Shown in pieces: positions 37,565-46,377 of a DNA stretch of 46,449 bases; the stretch's first letter is position 1, and each line of letters begins with the position of its first letter. The stretch is from Chitinophagales bacterium. Its GTDB lineage: Bacteria > Bacteroidota > Bacteroidia > Chitinophagales > UBA2359. The notes beneath the pieces were generated by a model. The model saw only the letters and a program-made list of their open reading frames with translations. It was not told where the DNA came from and ran no database searches. Both the position numbers and the translations under genes were made by a program. Location of the stretch: assembly GCA_016787295.1 (NCBI GenBank), contig JAEUUX010000120.1, forward strand, positions 1 through 46,449. Reading direction: 5' to 3'.

Positions 37565-38095
37565 TTAATAAAAGATGTATTCAAATATGTTTTTCAAAAT
37601 TGTGCTAATTTTTTTTCGCTCTTTTTTATTAAGGTAGTTTATATTGTCAATAAAATCTTTATCAGGATAAACACAATTTGGAGTACATGTATCTGTATAA
37701 TTACAACAACTTCCTCCATTCGGTGAGCCGAAATAGGATAACTCTCTTCGGCAGAAAATAAGGTACAAATTTTGTTTTTCAAAAGTTTCGCCACACAAAT
37801 TGCCATCCATTGCTGTTCTCACAAGCAAAGTATCTTTATTCGCATTTTTATAACCTTTAATGTTTACAAATGTATACTCTTTCTCGTAGTCATTAATTTT
37901 ATCAAAAATGGTATCAGTCCCCATGATAAAGATAATGCTATCTTTGTAACGGTATACAGTTTTTTCATTGATGACATAACCATAGAATACTACATCGTAA
38001 TCTTTATATATATTGACTTTACCTGTTTGAATACAGGTACAAGAATAAGAATTTGTAAATAAAAACAAAAACAGTATAGTTATAATAGCATTCAT
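37565..38095 (-). CDS. Small secreted NTR/TIMP-like hypothetical protein
   Basis: 176 residues. Signal peptide NAIITILFLFLFTNSYS is followed by CTC (C19, C21), then YDVVFYGYV, a GNLCGETFEKQNLYLIF segment and CTPNC. A Cys-x-Cys directly after the leader, plus VFYGYV, is the pattern of NTR/TIMP-like domains found in many secreted Bacteroidota proteins; the inhibitor role is only a family analogy. Eleven cysteines suggest extracellular disulfides. It is AT-rich. The start is at 38095. Function unknown. Confidence 0.6.
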   Translation of the reverse strand: MNAIITILFLFLFTNSYSCTCIQTGKVNIYKDYDVVFYGYVINEKTVYRYKDSIIFIMGTDTIFDKINDYEKEYTFVNIKGYKNANKDTLLVRTAMDGNLCGETFEKQNLYLIFCRRELSYFGSPNGGSCCNYTDTCTPNCVYPDKDFIDNINYLNKKERKKISTILKNIFEYIFY

Positions 38096-38229
38096 TTTGT
38101 ATTATATTTTTGATCTGAATTTTTATTTTTCTAACTTTTACAGCATTATAACGTTATGTAAATTGATGTTAGAAGATGCTTTTCTAATAAATAATTTTTT
38201 ATAAATTCCACCATATTTTTAAAGAAACA

Positions 38230-38685
38230 TTAAAAATGACAAGATCCATATAATTTTTTTGTACACAAAAGAATGTTTTTATGATATATGCTAATAGAAC
38301 CATTAAATTCTGTCTTGAAGTTACATGGTTTTTTTATTACTGCGGAATAATCAGATGAAACATAGTAGCTTAATAGAGAATCGTTTTTTTCGGCTTCTTT
38401 AATAAAGCTAAGGTCTATTAAGGTGTGATTTGTGCAAAAAATAAGGTTTCTTGTATCTGTTATTGCTGAAAAAAAACTTTTATTCCAATAAAAACCTTCG
38501 CTTGGAGAGAAAATGCAACCAAGTGTTTGTATTTCTTCCCAATTAAAAGCTATTGGATCTAAAGGATATGCTGCTTCTTCAATAGAAATGTATTTTTTTT
38601 CTATATCTATAGAAGAAGTGTATTCATTTAAGTATACATAAAATAACAAACAAAAAAATATGAGTATATTGAAAAATGGACACAT
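38230..38685 (-). CDS. Hypothetical protein with N-terminal membrane segment
   Basis: 151 residues, not recognised. One hydrophobic segment (ILIFFCLLFYVYL) is followed by a short, polar, AT-rich-coded body with no motif I can name. It may be a signal-anchored or exported protein. It lies between two other small uncharacterised genes in the same orientation, each separated by about 100-140 nt. Real-gene status is moderately supported by length, orientation and the leader. Confidence 0.45.
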   Translation of the reverse strand: MCPFFNILIFFCLLFYVYLNEYTSSIDIEKKYISIEEAAYPLDPIAFNWEEIQTLGCIFSPSEGFYWNKSFFSAITDTRNLIFCTNHTLIDLSFIKEAEKNDSLLSYYVSSDYSAVIKKPCNFKTEFNGSISIYHKNILLCTKKLYGSCHF

Positions 38686-38779
38686 GTTTTTTAATGATTA
38701 TTAATAGGTATCTGGTGTATGTAAGTTTGCCTTTGGTTGGAGTTGAACAAAGTAGTTCATTAATACACAGAGGAATACA

Positions 38780-39280
38780 CTAATATTTTATTATATTTGG
38801 TAAAAATTCGTTATGCCAATAATTGGCAGCTTCTTCTGTTTCTAGTATTAAAGTAGACCCTCTATAAGGAATTATTGTATCATTATTGTTGAAAAATAAA
38901 ACATATAGCATTGAAAACTTATTTCCTCCTTTTACATAGTAGGATAATGGGTAATATAATGATTTGCCACCATCTTTCAAAATACGGATTTGTAGTGGAT
39001 TTCCGAAAATAGAAATAACATCACTATATTTTTTGTAAAAAACACCACTATCGATAATAGGAAAGAGAGAAGCTCTTACATCATTATTGGTTATTATGTT
39101 GCATTTTTTATCATGGGTACTATATTCTATATATTCACTCAATAATTCAATTAGTTCTCGTTCTTGGCTGATGTTTGTGTACTTTGCGTCATGATGTAAA
39201 TGGTTTGTTTTGCAACTAATAATACTGGTATATATCATTATATTCATTATGATTAGGCATTTTGCCATTATCTTTGCCAT
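38780..39280 (-). CDS. Putative lipoprotein, unknown function
   Basis: 166 residues. A hydrophobic leader (CLIIMNIMIYTSIISC) ends in a plausible lipobox Cys23 (TSIISC), predicting a lipid-anchored protein. The body contains a YSDVISIFGNPLQIRIL stretch and Trp/Tyr-rich ends but no domain I recognise. It starts before an AT-rich gap leading to recQ on the same strand. Its codon use, like its two downstream neighbours, looks more AT-rich than the core genes, consistent with accessory DNA. Confidence 0.5.
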   Translation of the reverse strand: MAKIMAKCLIIMNIMIYTSIISCKTNHLHHDAKYTNISQERELIELLSEYIEYSTHDKKCNIITNNDVRASLFPIIDSGVFYKKYSDVISIFGNPLQIRILKDGGKSLYYPLSYYVKGGNKFSMLYVLFFNNNDTIIPYRGSTLILETEEAANYWHNEFLPNIIKY

Positions 39281-39382
39281 ATATTTCTTTGATTTTTAAT
39301 TTGTTAATACTATACTTTTTTCGTGCCAAATAACAAATGGCAATTTGGTTACTTTGCTCACCGAATCTGCGTGTTAAAAAAA

Positions 39383-41821
39383 TTAGGCTTCTTGTTGGAA
39401 GTAGGTTAATGCTAATCGTAATTGCCCGTAGTGGTATTTAGCTTGTAGAGCATTGAATAGGGGTTCGAGGGTTTCTGAGTTTTCGATTTGATTATTAGCG
39501 GCTTTTATTTCGTTTAGTTGGTTTTGGGTCAGGTAGTTGAGTATATTGATGTCGTATTGTTGGGCGACTAAGAGTTGGGTTATGTGTCCATAAATCGTAT
39601 TTTCGGTAAGGTATCGTTTTTGGGCAGCTTGTTCGGGTGTCATTCCTGTTTGCAGGAGGCAATAGGTGATTTTGGGAGATTGGTTTCGGAGGCTGTCGCT
39701 GTATTCACAAAGAAATTCGTGTATAGTTTGTATGAATTTTTGGTAAATATCGTTGGCTTTGGGGTGTTTAGATGGGGCAATATTGGTTATTTGTTGGATT
39801 GTGACGGGTGTTTCGGCACATATTTTTTCTAGTATCTTGTTGGTGAAGGGGTGTAGGGCGATGGTACCATGTTGTTCTTTGAGGGATTCGAGTTGTTGTT
39901 GCAAACGGAGGAGCAATGCTGCTCGGTAGTCGGCAAGTTTGGGTTTGGCTTTGATGGGTTCTGGTTTTTGTGTTGGTTGTGGGTCAGCGTTTTGCCACTC
40001 TTGGTTATTTTTTTGTGCAGCATAATTTTGCAGGAGATGGAGAAATGCCTCTCCATAGTCTTGCATTTTCTTTTGTCCTATACCTGATATGGCGAGCATT
40101 TGTGGTTGTGTTTGTGGCTGATATATTGCCATTTGTCGGAGTGTGCTATCTGAAAATACGATAAATGGAGGCACACCGAGGTCGTCAGCAATTTTTTTGC
40201 GCAATTGCTTAAGTATATTGAATAAGGTGTCGTCAATATCTTGATCGGTGGGTATGGCAATAGGGTCGGATTTGGGTAGAATGGCTTTGGCACGTTCGGC
40301 AAATGGTATGAATGCTGCCAACAATACTTTTTCTTGGTTTTGGAGTACAGTTTTGCTTTTGGGGGTTAATAATAAGACGTTGTTTTGGTCGTATGCTATT
40401 TCGATGTATCCGAGTGAGACTAATTGCAGTAGATAGTCGTGCCATTCGAGATTTTTTCGGTCTCTACCAACGCCAAATGTTTTTAGTTCGTTGTATCGTT
40501 TTTGTCTGATTCGGTCGGAGTTATATCCGCGCAAGATATCGACGATAGTTCCGATGGTTTCGGCTTGTTGTGTTCGGGCGATGGCTGATAGTGCTTTTTG
40601 TGTTTCGATAGTGGCATCAAACAATTGTCGTGGCAGGCGACAGATGTCACAATTGCCACAGTCGTCTTGGCGGTTTTCGTTGAAGTAGGCTAAAAGAACT
40701 TTTCGGCGACAGTGATGTGTTTCGGCAAATTGTTGTAGGCGTTCTAATTTGGCGAGTTTTATTTCTTTGATAGCACTTTCTTCTTCTTTTAGCATTTCGT
40801 GTTGTAAGGCAACATCGCTAAAGGTGTAGAATAGGAGGGCGTGAGCGGGCAATCCGTCGCGTCCGGCTCTGCCTATTTCTTGATAGTAGCTTTCTATGTT
40901 TTTAGGTAAGTTGTAATGAATAACATAGCGAACGTTGGATTTGTCTATGCCCATGCCAAATGCAACGGTGGCGCAAACGATTTGTGTTTTATCTTTCAGA
41001 AAATTGTCTTGTACAATAGAGCGGGTGGTATTGTCCATGCCTGCGTGATAGGCATCGGCATTGAAGCCGCGTTGTTGGAGTTTTCGGGCGACTTCTTCGG
41101 TGGTTTTTCGGCTTAGGCAGTATATTATACCTGCTTCGTTGGGTCTTTTTTGAAGGAATCGCACTATTTGGTTGATTCGGTCTTGTGCGGGTCGGACTTC
41201 GAGGTAAATATTAGGTCGGTCAAACGAACTTATTAGAAGTTCATGGTTTTTGAATTGTAGTTGTTTAACAATATCTTCGCGAGTGATTCGGTCGGCTGTG
41301 GCAGTTAGGGCGATGGTTGGAACATTAGGATAAGTTTGTTTGAGGTAGGTGAGTTGTTGATATTCGGGACGGAAGTCGTGTCCCCAAAAAGAGATACAAT
41401 GGGCTTCGTCGATAGCAAATAGGGAGATGGTTAGTCTGTTTAAGAGCTGTTGGAAGTTTTCGGATTGAAGTTTTTCGGGTGATATATATAATAGTTTTAT
41501 TTTTTGTTGGAGACATTGTTGTTCGATGGCGCGTTGCTCGTCGGGTGTTTGCGTGCTGTTGAGGAACTCAGCGGGTATGCCATTGAGTTGTAGGGCTGTT
41601 ACTTGGTCGCGCATAAGGGCGATGAGGGGCGAAATGACGATGGTTATACCATCAAAAAGAAGAGCAGGGATTTGGTAACACATAGATTTGCCCCCACCTG
41701 TTGGCATAAGTATAAGGCAGTCTTTTTGTTGTGCGATAAGCGCATCAATGGCTAATTGTTGTAGCGGACGAAATTGGTCGTAGCCAAAATATTGTTTTAG
41801 GAGTTGTTCTGCTTGTTGCAT
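39383..41821 (-). CDS. recQ: ATP-dependent DNA helicase RecQ
   Basis: 812 residues, longer than E. coli RecQ (about 610). The order is SF2 helicase domain with Walker [14 protein letters not shown] box [16 protein letters not shown] and motif VI ([14 protein letters not shown]); a zinc-binding cysteine set (CRRK..CGNCDIC); an RQC-like winged helix; an HRDC domain ([24 protein letters not shown]); a linker; and a C-terminal helix-turn-helix ([20 protein letters not shown]) matching the HTH_40 tail of many Bacteroidota RecQ. Unwinds DNA 3'-5' in recombinational repair. A TACCTTTG box lies 27 nt upstream. Confidence 0.96.
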   Translation of the reverse strand: MQQAEQLLKQYFGYDQFRPLQQLAIDALIAQQKDCLILMPTGGGKSMCYQIPALLFDGITIVISPLIALMRDQVTALQLNGIPAEFLNSTQTPDEQRAIEQQCLQQKIKLLYISPEKLQSENFQQLLNRLTISLFAIDEAHCISFWGHDFRPEYQQLTYLKQTYPNVPTIALTATADRITREDIVKQLQFKNHELLISSFDRPNIYLEVRPAQDRINQIVRFLQKRPNEAGIIYCLSRKTTEEVARKLQQRGFNADAYHAGMDNTTRSIVQDNFLKDKTQIVCATVAFGMGIDKSNVRYVIHYNLPKNIESYYQEIGRAGRDGLPAHALLFYTFSDVALQHEMLKEEESAIKEIKLAKLERLQQFAETHHCRRKVLLAYFNENRQDDCGNCDICRLPRQLFDATIETQKALSAIARTQQAETIGTIVDILRGYNSDRIRQKRYNELKTFGVGRDRKNLEWHDYLLQLVSLGYIEIAYDQNNVLLLTPKSKTVLQNQEKVLLAAFIPFAERAKAILPKSDPIAIPTDQDIDDTLFNILKQLRKKIADDLGVPPFIVFSDSTLRQMAIYQPQTQPQMLAISGIGQKKMQDYGEAFLHLLQNYAAQKNNQEWQNADPQPTQKPEPIKAKPKLADYRAALLLRLQQQLESLKEQHGTIALHPFTNKILEKICAETPVTIQQITNIAPSKHPKANDIYQKFIQTIHEFLCEYSDSLRNQSPKITYCLLQTGMTPEQAAQKRYLTENTIYGHITQLLVAQQYDINILNYLTQNQLNEIKAANNQIENSETLEPLFNALQAKYHYGQLRLALTYFQQEA

Positions 41822-41847
41822 ATTAGGAGGGGTGTTTATTTAGGGTG

Positions 41848-41855
41848 CAAAGGTA
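41848..41855 (-). promoter_or_regulatory. Candidate -7 box of recQ
   Basis: TACCTTTG on the minus strand, 27 nt before the recQ ATG. The -33 element is unclear. Confidence 0.5.
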
Positions 41856-41918
41856 CAAAAAATGTTTAAATCTGGAGTATTAGGTTTTTCTATTATTAAT
41901 AGTTAGGTTGTGAATACC

Positions 41919-41967
41919 CAAAAAAAACCTGCTATTATTGCAATTAGGTTGCGATAATAGCAGGTTT
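41919..41967 (-). terminator. Terminator of the secreted-protein gene at 42291-43004
   Basis: 18-bp stem AAAACCTGCTATTATTGC / GCGATAATAGCAGGTTTT (one G-T) with a 9-nt loop; on the minus strand a T8 tract follows (plus 41919-41926). It lies about 320 nt beyond the stop, after the dispersed element. The rest of 41968-42290 has no convincing gene. Confidence 0.85.
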
Positions 41968-42074
41968 TGTGAATGATACAGAGATAATAAACAGAGGTTA
42001 CTTATACAAAAACGACTATGTAATAGGTGTTCCGTTTGGGTTAAATAGTCCAATAATAACACATTGTTTTTTTA

Positions 42075-42176
42075 TTGGGCGTTTCCCTGCGGGTCGGGCT
42101 GCTACGGGCTTCGCTACGCTTGGTGCTGCGTTGCTCTCCGCACTGGCTAACGCCACCCTCCGCATCCCTAACGCGC
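42075..42176 (-). repeat. GC-rich dispersed element, copy 2 (inverted)
   Basis: Reverse complement of the element at 18378-18480, with the same ends (GCGCGTTAGGGAT, CCCGCAGGGAAACGCCC). Differences are clustered in three short patches. It lies downstream of a minus-strand gene, in that gene's own direction. Confidence 0.85.
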
Positions 42177-42290
42177 TTCGCCATTCGAACAAAAGCACCA
42201 TTATTTTTTATGACAAAAACAGATTTTTTTCGACAAAATAGATAAAATAGAACATTAGTATTTGCGTACAAAGAATAGCTTACCCAAACA

Positions 42291-43004
42291 CTAAAAATCC
42301 TCTCTTCCATAGAAGTTGGCTTCTTTTTTGTAGCCGACAATTTTCCATTCACCAGCAATTTTTTTGCACACCAATTGTCTTTGTATCATCAAAGAAGTGT
42401 ATTGTTCTTGTATATATCCTTTATATCCTTTACCCAAGTTTAGCTCAACCCAACGCACATTGTTGAGTTTAGGATTTTGGTTTTTAGCAGTTATAACTTT
42501 GTTAAAAGTATATTTTTTGTACGAAACTTTTCCCAATGACTTACTATATGGATTGGTTTGTTGATAGATATCTAAAGCACTACCCAGTATCAATAGTTCA
42601 TTATTGGCTAAGGTTGTTTGGTTTTGATAGTAAGGTGCGGTAAATAGATAGGCTTTTTGTCCCGTTTCGGCAGAAATATACTCGTTACTAGCAAAACCCA
42701 ATTTGAGTAAAATGCCCATTTCGCGCCAAAAAGCAGCACCTTTTTTAGTAGTTCTGAAGCCCATTGTTTCGATAAAACACTCTTTGGAGCCATTCAAACC
42801 ACAACCGTCGGGGCTGTCTGCAATATAGAAGTGTAGCATTGCAAACAAAGCCGTTGTATCCTGCGTATCGACGGCTTTTTGCAATTGTTTTTTGAACACC
42901 ACAAAAGAAGAGTCAGCGGTGGAATTGTCCTGTAAATAGGTGTTTTTTTGGGCATTTACCAATAAGGAACAACACAAGCAGATAGTCACTAAAATAGCTT
43001 TCAT
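42291..43004 (-). CDS. Secreted hypothetical protein
   Basis: 237 residues. Signal peptide ILVTICLCCSLLVNAQ. A helical segment (FVVFKKQLQKAVDTQDTTAL) is followed by a region ending NVRWVELNLGKGYKGYIQEQ, which reads like a bacterial SH3-type segment, then a beta-rich tail (LVCKKIAGEWKIVGYKKE) typical of NTF2/DUF4440-like tails. No catalytic motif seen. The dispersed element and a terminator follow. Function unknown. Confidence 0.65.
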   Translation of the reverse strand: MKAILVTICLCCSLLVNAQKNTYLQDNSTADSSFVVFKKQLQKAVDTQDTTALFAMLHFYIADSPDGCGLNGSKECFIETMGFRTTKKGAAFWREMGILLKLGFASNEYISAETGQKAYLFTAPYYQNQTTLANNELLILGSALDIYQQTNPYSKSLGKVSYKKYTFNKVITAKNQNPKLNNVRWVELNLGKGYKGYIQEQYTSLMIQRQLVCKKIAGEWKIVGYKKEANFYGREDF

Positions 43005-43174
43005 GGAGCAAAAAATTAGATGTTTTAGAGATAATTAAAGATACATACAGCAAAAACGCTATTGTTGTTAGACCTAATAACTATTAAAAGGTTTAATAGA
43101 CTATAGGCAAAAATGCCCAAATAGCAGGTAAGGGCTATTTAGGCTTTTTGTATAGCTTCAAAATTTAGTTGGAA

Positions 43175-43459
43175 TTATTTGTTGATGATATCCTCTATTT
43201 TAGTAGGAGCGCCTTGGTCATCAGCGCCTTTCTTGGTATCCAAGAAAGCATTGGCGATAATACAAAGCGCAAATAAAGCGATACCAAATCCCCAAGTTGT
43301 TTTTTCGAGAATATCGGTAGAACGTTGTACCCCACCCAACAAACTGGTGTTATTATTGAAACCTGCGCCGAGACCGCCTCCTTTGGGATTTTGGATAAGT
43401 ACGATCATGACCAATACGGCGCAAACAAAAAGTATCGTCATACAGAAAAATTCAAACAT
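43175..43459 (-). CDS. secG: Preprotein translocase subunit SecG
   Basis: 94 residues from the ATG at 43459; an in-frame upstream part is rejected. Two hydrophobic segments (ILFVCAVLVMIVLIQ and WGFGIALFALCIIANAF) flank the family motif NPKGGGLGAGF. Part of the SecYEG channel. It follows the TPR gene on the same strand after 16 nt. lptE-like, TPR and secG form a conserved Bacteroidota unit. Confidence 0.93.
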   Translation of the reverse strand: MFEFFCMTILFVCAVLVMIVLIQNPKGGGLGAGFNNNTSLLGGVQRSTDILEKTTWGFGIALFALCIIANAFLDTKKGADDQGAPTKIEDIINK

Positions 43460-43475
43460 GATATTATGGTTTTTT

Positions 43476-45023
43476 TTATTGTTTATTTTGGAGTTCTTGG
43501 ATTTTGGCTGCAAAGTACGCGCTTTTTTCTGGATATTCCAAACTTAGTTGGCGATAAGTTTGTATAGCCTTGTCGAAATTGCCTTGTCGAACATAAACTT
43601 TTATCATCATCTCAGACAAAGCAATGCCTTCGCGCCCTACATTGACAGCATTTTCTTCGGTGCGAATAGGAGGGGAGTCGATTTTTTCGATGCTGGGTGT
43701 GTTATCTTCGACGGGCGGTGCTTGTTGGATAGTAGCTTCTTCTTTGAGGGGTTCTTGTTCCGAAAACTTGCTTTTTTGTTGTTTATAAGCTTCGAAATCG
43801 CTCAAAAGCTCGTCAATACTGGAGCTACTTTCCGATTGGTCGACGGCAAAGTCATTGTTGCCTGCCTCAAGATGAGTATCTTTATTGGCTGCTTTAAATG
43901 CTGCTAACTTAGCCTGTAGATCAAACATCAAATCAGGGTTCGCCTCAATACTATGGTCTTCGAGAGTCAAATCTTTGGCAGGTGTTTCTTTGTCTATGTC
44001 GTCGATGTTTTGGGAGGGCAAGCTTTGTTTATAAACAGCCATTTTATCCTGAAGTTGCTCCATCAAATCGTCGTGTTCCTTGATGCTTTCTTGTATAAAA
44101 GATAATTCGCGTGTTTCGATATTTTTTTCGGCTTCGTGAATTTTGGCGAGGTCTTTTTCTACTTTTTGTTTGATAAGTTGGCGAACTTCTTGCTGAATTA
44201 CCCCACTTAGGTCAGCAGTATCAGAAGACAGAACTGGTGGCGGCGGCGGCGGTAATTCTGTAGGTGGATTAGCATTGAGACGTTTTAGCAGTTCTTGCTC
44301 CACTTGTTGGCGAGCTTTTTCGTTAATTTCACCAGTCGACAACAGCGAATCATTGGTTGTATTGTCTATGTCGTCAGGGGCATCTTGCAAGATTTGCTCT
44401 AATTGTTCATCTGTTTTGTCAATTAGTTCTTGCACTGATGCGTCCGTAAAAGGCTCTTCAACAATTGTTTGGGTTGTTACTATGGTGTTTGATATATCGC
44501 TACTTAAGTCTTGAACAATTTCTTCGGCAGTTTCTTCTTTAGTGACAATAGATTTTTCTTCTACCATTTGTTCTTGTTCTACAATAGCAGGTAGGGGCTG
44601 GTCAAGAATAGGAGAGTTTTGTGTGTTATCAGTGACCAAATTAGGCGGGTTCAATAGGTTGTCTATGTTTTCGCCTTGTGTTATGGTTTCTTCGACAATA
44701 TCGGGCAACAAGGGCAATTCGTTGCTACTTGCTTCTTGTTGTAGTTGATTCAGAATTTCTTGGCTAAGTGGTTGTTCTATGAAATCTACATCAGTAGGAT
44801 GGAGCATTTTGTATAATATCTCTCTATTACCAATGTGTGTTGCAATGGTAGCCAATTGCGATTCAGGCAATGCGTGGGTAGTATGTGCTATTTTTTGGGC
44901 GAGCAATAAATAACCAGTCTGGAAATAAGGATAGGTTTCGATAACGTTTTCAAGTTGGTCGTACTCTATTTTATCTATATAAGAAGGGTTATCTAAAGCG
45001 TTAAGGAGTTTATATCTGTCCAT
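43476..45023 (-). CDS. Acidic TPR-containing protein of the lptE-secG locus
   Basis: 515 residues. The N-terminal 100 residues form a helical domain (NPSYIDKIEYDQLENVIETY). A long acidic, Glu/Asp/Thr-rich low-complexity stretch (about 110-440) contains coiled-coil-forming KVEKDLAKIHEAEKNIETRE. The last 50 residues hold a TPR-like pair (LSEMMIKVYVRQGNFDKAIQ, TYRQLSLEYPEKSAYFAAKI). It likely scaffolds proteins; function is not established. In Bacteroidota this protein recurs next to LptE and SecG. A TACCTTTG box (45075-45082) with an upstream TTG lies about 55 nt before the start. Confidence 0.75.
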   Translation of the reverse strand: MDRYKLLNALDNPSYIDKIEYDQLENVIETYPYFQTGYLLLAQKIAHTTHALPESQLATIATHIGNREILYKMLHPTDVDFIEQPLSQEILNQLQQEASSNELPLLPDIVEETITQGENIDNLLNPPNLVTDNTQNSPILDQPLPAIVEQEQMVEEKSIVTKEETAEEIVQDLSSDISNTIVTTQTIVEEPFTDASVQELIDKTDEQLEQILQDAPDDIDNTTNDSLLSTGEINEKARQQVEQELLKRLNANPPTELPPPPPPVLSSDTADLSGVIQQEVRQLIKQKVEKDLAKIHEAEKNIETRELSFIQESIKEHDDLMEQLQDKMAVYKQSLPSQNIDDIDKETPAKDLTLEDHSIEANPDLMFDLQAKLAAFKAANKDTHLEAGNNDFAVDQSESSSSIDELLSDFEAYKQQKSKFSEQEPLKEEATIQQAPPVEDNTPSIEKIDSPPIRTEENAVNVGREGIALSEMMIKVYVRQGNFDKAIQTYRQLSLEYPEKSAYFAAKIQELQNKQ

Positions 45024-45074
45024 AAAAAATAAGGTTTTTGCCGATAAAAATCAACAAGGCTATTTTTGAAACCG

Positions 45075-45108
45075 CAAAGGTACAACTTTTTGCCTAAATT
45101 GTTACCAA
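45075..45108 (-). promoter_or_regulatory. Candidate promoter of the TPR-secG pair
   Basis: TACCTTTG (45075-45082) on the minus strand preceded at 23 nt by TTG (45106-45108), within the consensus spacing. Confidence 0.55.
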
Positions 45109-45611
45109 TTGGAGAAAGCGCGATTAAAAATTTCGTCAACGAGGCGTTCTACCATCACTGTTGTAAGACTTTCTTCTACGTCGCTGATATTTTTGTTACG
45201 GTCAAAGTTTTCGAATTGTTTGAAAGTTTGTGACCAATTGGTTTTTGTTTTGGTATTGATATACTCCACCCGCACGGTGATAGTAAGACGGTTGAGTTGG
45301 GCTTGGTCGCCACCACCCGATGCGGCGGGCGTTACATCATAACCAATAATAGCCCCACTAAAACGAGCATCACCATTGTCGCGAATCAAGCGCAGGCGCG
45401 GTTCGGCTTGTAATTTATTTTTGAGTTGCTCCGTTAAATTCAAACCCAAACGCGGCAGACCATTGGCAGCCGCATTCTGAAAATCTTTGACCGAGGCAGT
45501 TTTTACTTCAGGCGGAATGGCGGTGTCTGTAAAAGAATAGATGCCACAACCTCCTATTGGCACAACTAAACAACAAAATAAACAATAACTAAGCCAGATT
45601 TTTTTTTTCAT
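45102..45611 (-). CDS. lptE: LptE-like LPS-assembly lipoprotein
   Basis: 169 residues from the ATG at 45611; the TTG at 45620 is rejected. A type II signal ends in Cys22 (LVVPIGGCGIYSF). The mature protein has the LptE-type features ASVKDFQNAAANGLPRLGLN, TEQLKNKLQAEPRLRLIRDN, GAIIGYDVTP and a C-terminal VMVERLVDEIFNRAFSNW. LptE plugs the LptD barrel that delivers LPS to the outer leaflet. Promoter at 45637-45668. It precedes TPR-secG. Confidence 0.85.
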   Translation of the reverse strand: MKKKIWLSYCLFCCLVVPIGGCGIYSFTDTAIPPEVKTASVKDFQNAAANGLPRLGLNLTEQLKNKLQAEPRLRLIRDNGDARFSGAIIGYDVTPAASGGGDQAQLNRLTITVRVEYINTKTKTNWSQTFKQFENFDRNKNISDVEESLTTVMVERLVDEIFNRAFSNW

Positions 45612-45636
45612 AACCAACAAAATGATTTTTGCAAGG

Positions 45637-45668
45637 CAAAGGTACTAAGAAAAACGTTCTTGTCCAAA
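45637..45668 (-). promoter_or_regulatory. Promoter of the lptE-like gene
   Basis: TTTG (45665-45668), a 20-nt spacer, TACCTTTG (45637-45644) on the minus strand, then the ATG 26 nt downstream. Confidence 0.75.
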
Positions 45669-46060
45669 TATTTATCTCCCTACAAGGCAAATATAGCGTT
45701 CGCAAAAGACCGAAAAATGTTCGAAATGCCAATAAAAACTTGATGAACAACCATGCCTGTTTTAAGGCAAGTTGGTGTTTGTGAACGCGATTGAAGATAT
45801 GTTATGCAGTTTTTGTATATCAAAATTAGCAAGCAGAACGATTGGCAAAAAACTTCTGTATTGCAACATTCTTTTTGTCAAAAAGAAAAAAAATGTCAGT
45901 TCTTGCGTTTTTTTTCTTTCACTTTTTTCTTTTTCGTTTAACAAATTAAAAATTGTAATTTGTTCATAACTTGCTGATAATCAGTTGTTTATAATGAAAA
46001 AAAAGAAACATTTAGCCAATAAAAAACATTTTTCTGTTTAACAAAAACAGCTTTTTTTCT
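45669..46060. other. AT-rich intergenic region
   Basis: No credible gene seen. It includes a T/A homopolymer-rich stretch and the dyad motif at 45964-45993. Confidence 0.5.
45964..45993 (+). repeat. 30-bp dyad motif, copy 2
   Basis: TCATAACTTGCTGATAATCA followed by GTTGTTTATA; 27 of 30 bases equal copy 1 at 8555-8584. Same orientation. Confidence 0.6.
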
Positions 46061-46091
46061 TTTGCTACTTGCTAAGGTCTCCCTACTTTTG
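46061..46091 (+). promoter_or_regulatory. Promoter with no following ORF
   Basis: TTTG (46061-46064), a 19-nt spacer, TACTTTTG (46084-46091), an exact fit to the Bacteroidota consensus. No credible reading frame follows for about 280 nt, so a non-coding transcript is possible. Confidence 0.55.
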
Positions 46092-46097
46092 TATTGT

Positions 46098-46285
46098 CAA
46101 AGAAAAGCGATTAGTCGTGCGGCAGTGATTGTAGCTCCTAATCAACCAAAAAAGAAAAGCGTCTTAGTTATTTTAACTGTCGAGAAGATAGCTAAACAGA
46201 AGTTTAAGTTTAGAAGTTTTTTGTTGGTTGCCTCGCCTCCTAAATAGGCAGCAACCTCTTTAAGAGGCGACCTGCAACCACAAAC
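46098..46285 (+). ncRNA. Possible non-coding RNA
   Basis: The region after the 46061-46091 promoter has no coding ORF of merit. It includes a GC-richer stem-forming stretch near 46225-46285 (GGTTGCCTCGCCTC against GAGGCGACCTGCAACC, imperfect, and CCTCTTTAAGAGG). Boundaries are guesses; family unknown. Confidence 0.25.
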
Positions 46286-46345
46286 CTAAAATAACCGTAT
46301 AAAAAATTAGGCTCATAATGCGTTTCAAGTTGCTAGAAAAGTTCG

Positions 46346-46353
46346 TACCTTTG
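46346..46353 (+). promoter_or_regulatory. Candidate -7 box of the transposase gene
   Basis: TACCTTTG, 25 nt before the transposase ATG; the -33 match is weak (TTTC at N19). Confidence 0.45.
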
Positions 46354-46377
46354 TAGCTCTTTTAAACGTTAATTTCT

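Noticed and set aside
42075-42358. ORFs overlapping the second GC-rich element
   Set aside because: Artefacts of the repeat and of antisense sequence of the secreted-protein gene.
46062-46247. 61-residue ORF before the IS
   Set aside because: Basic, featureless and with poor start context; more likely leader or non-coding RNA.
46225-46285. Integron attC site
   Set aside because: The stem is imperfect and lacks the GTTRRRY / RYYYAAC core pairing; no integrase nearby.
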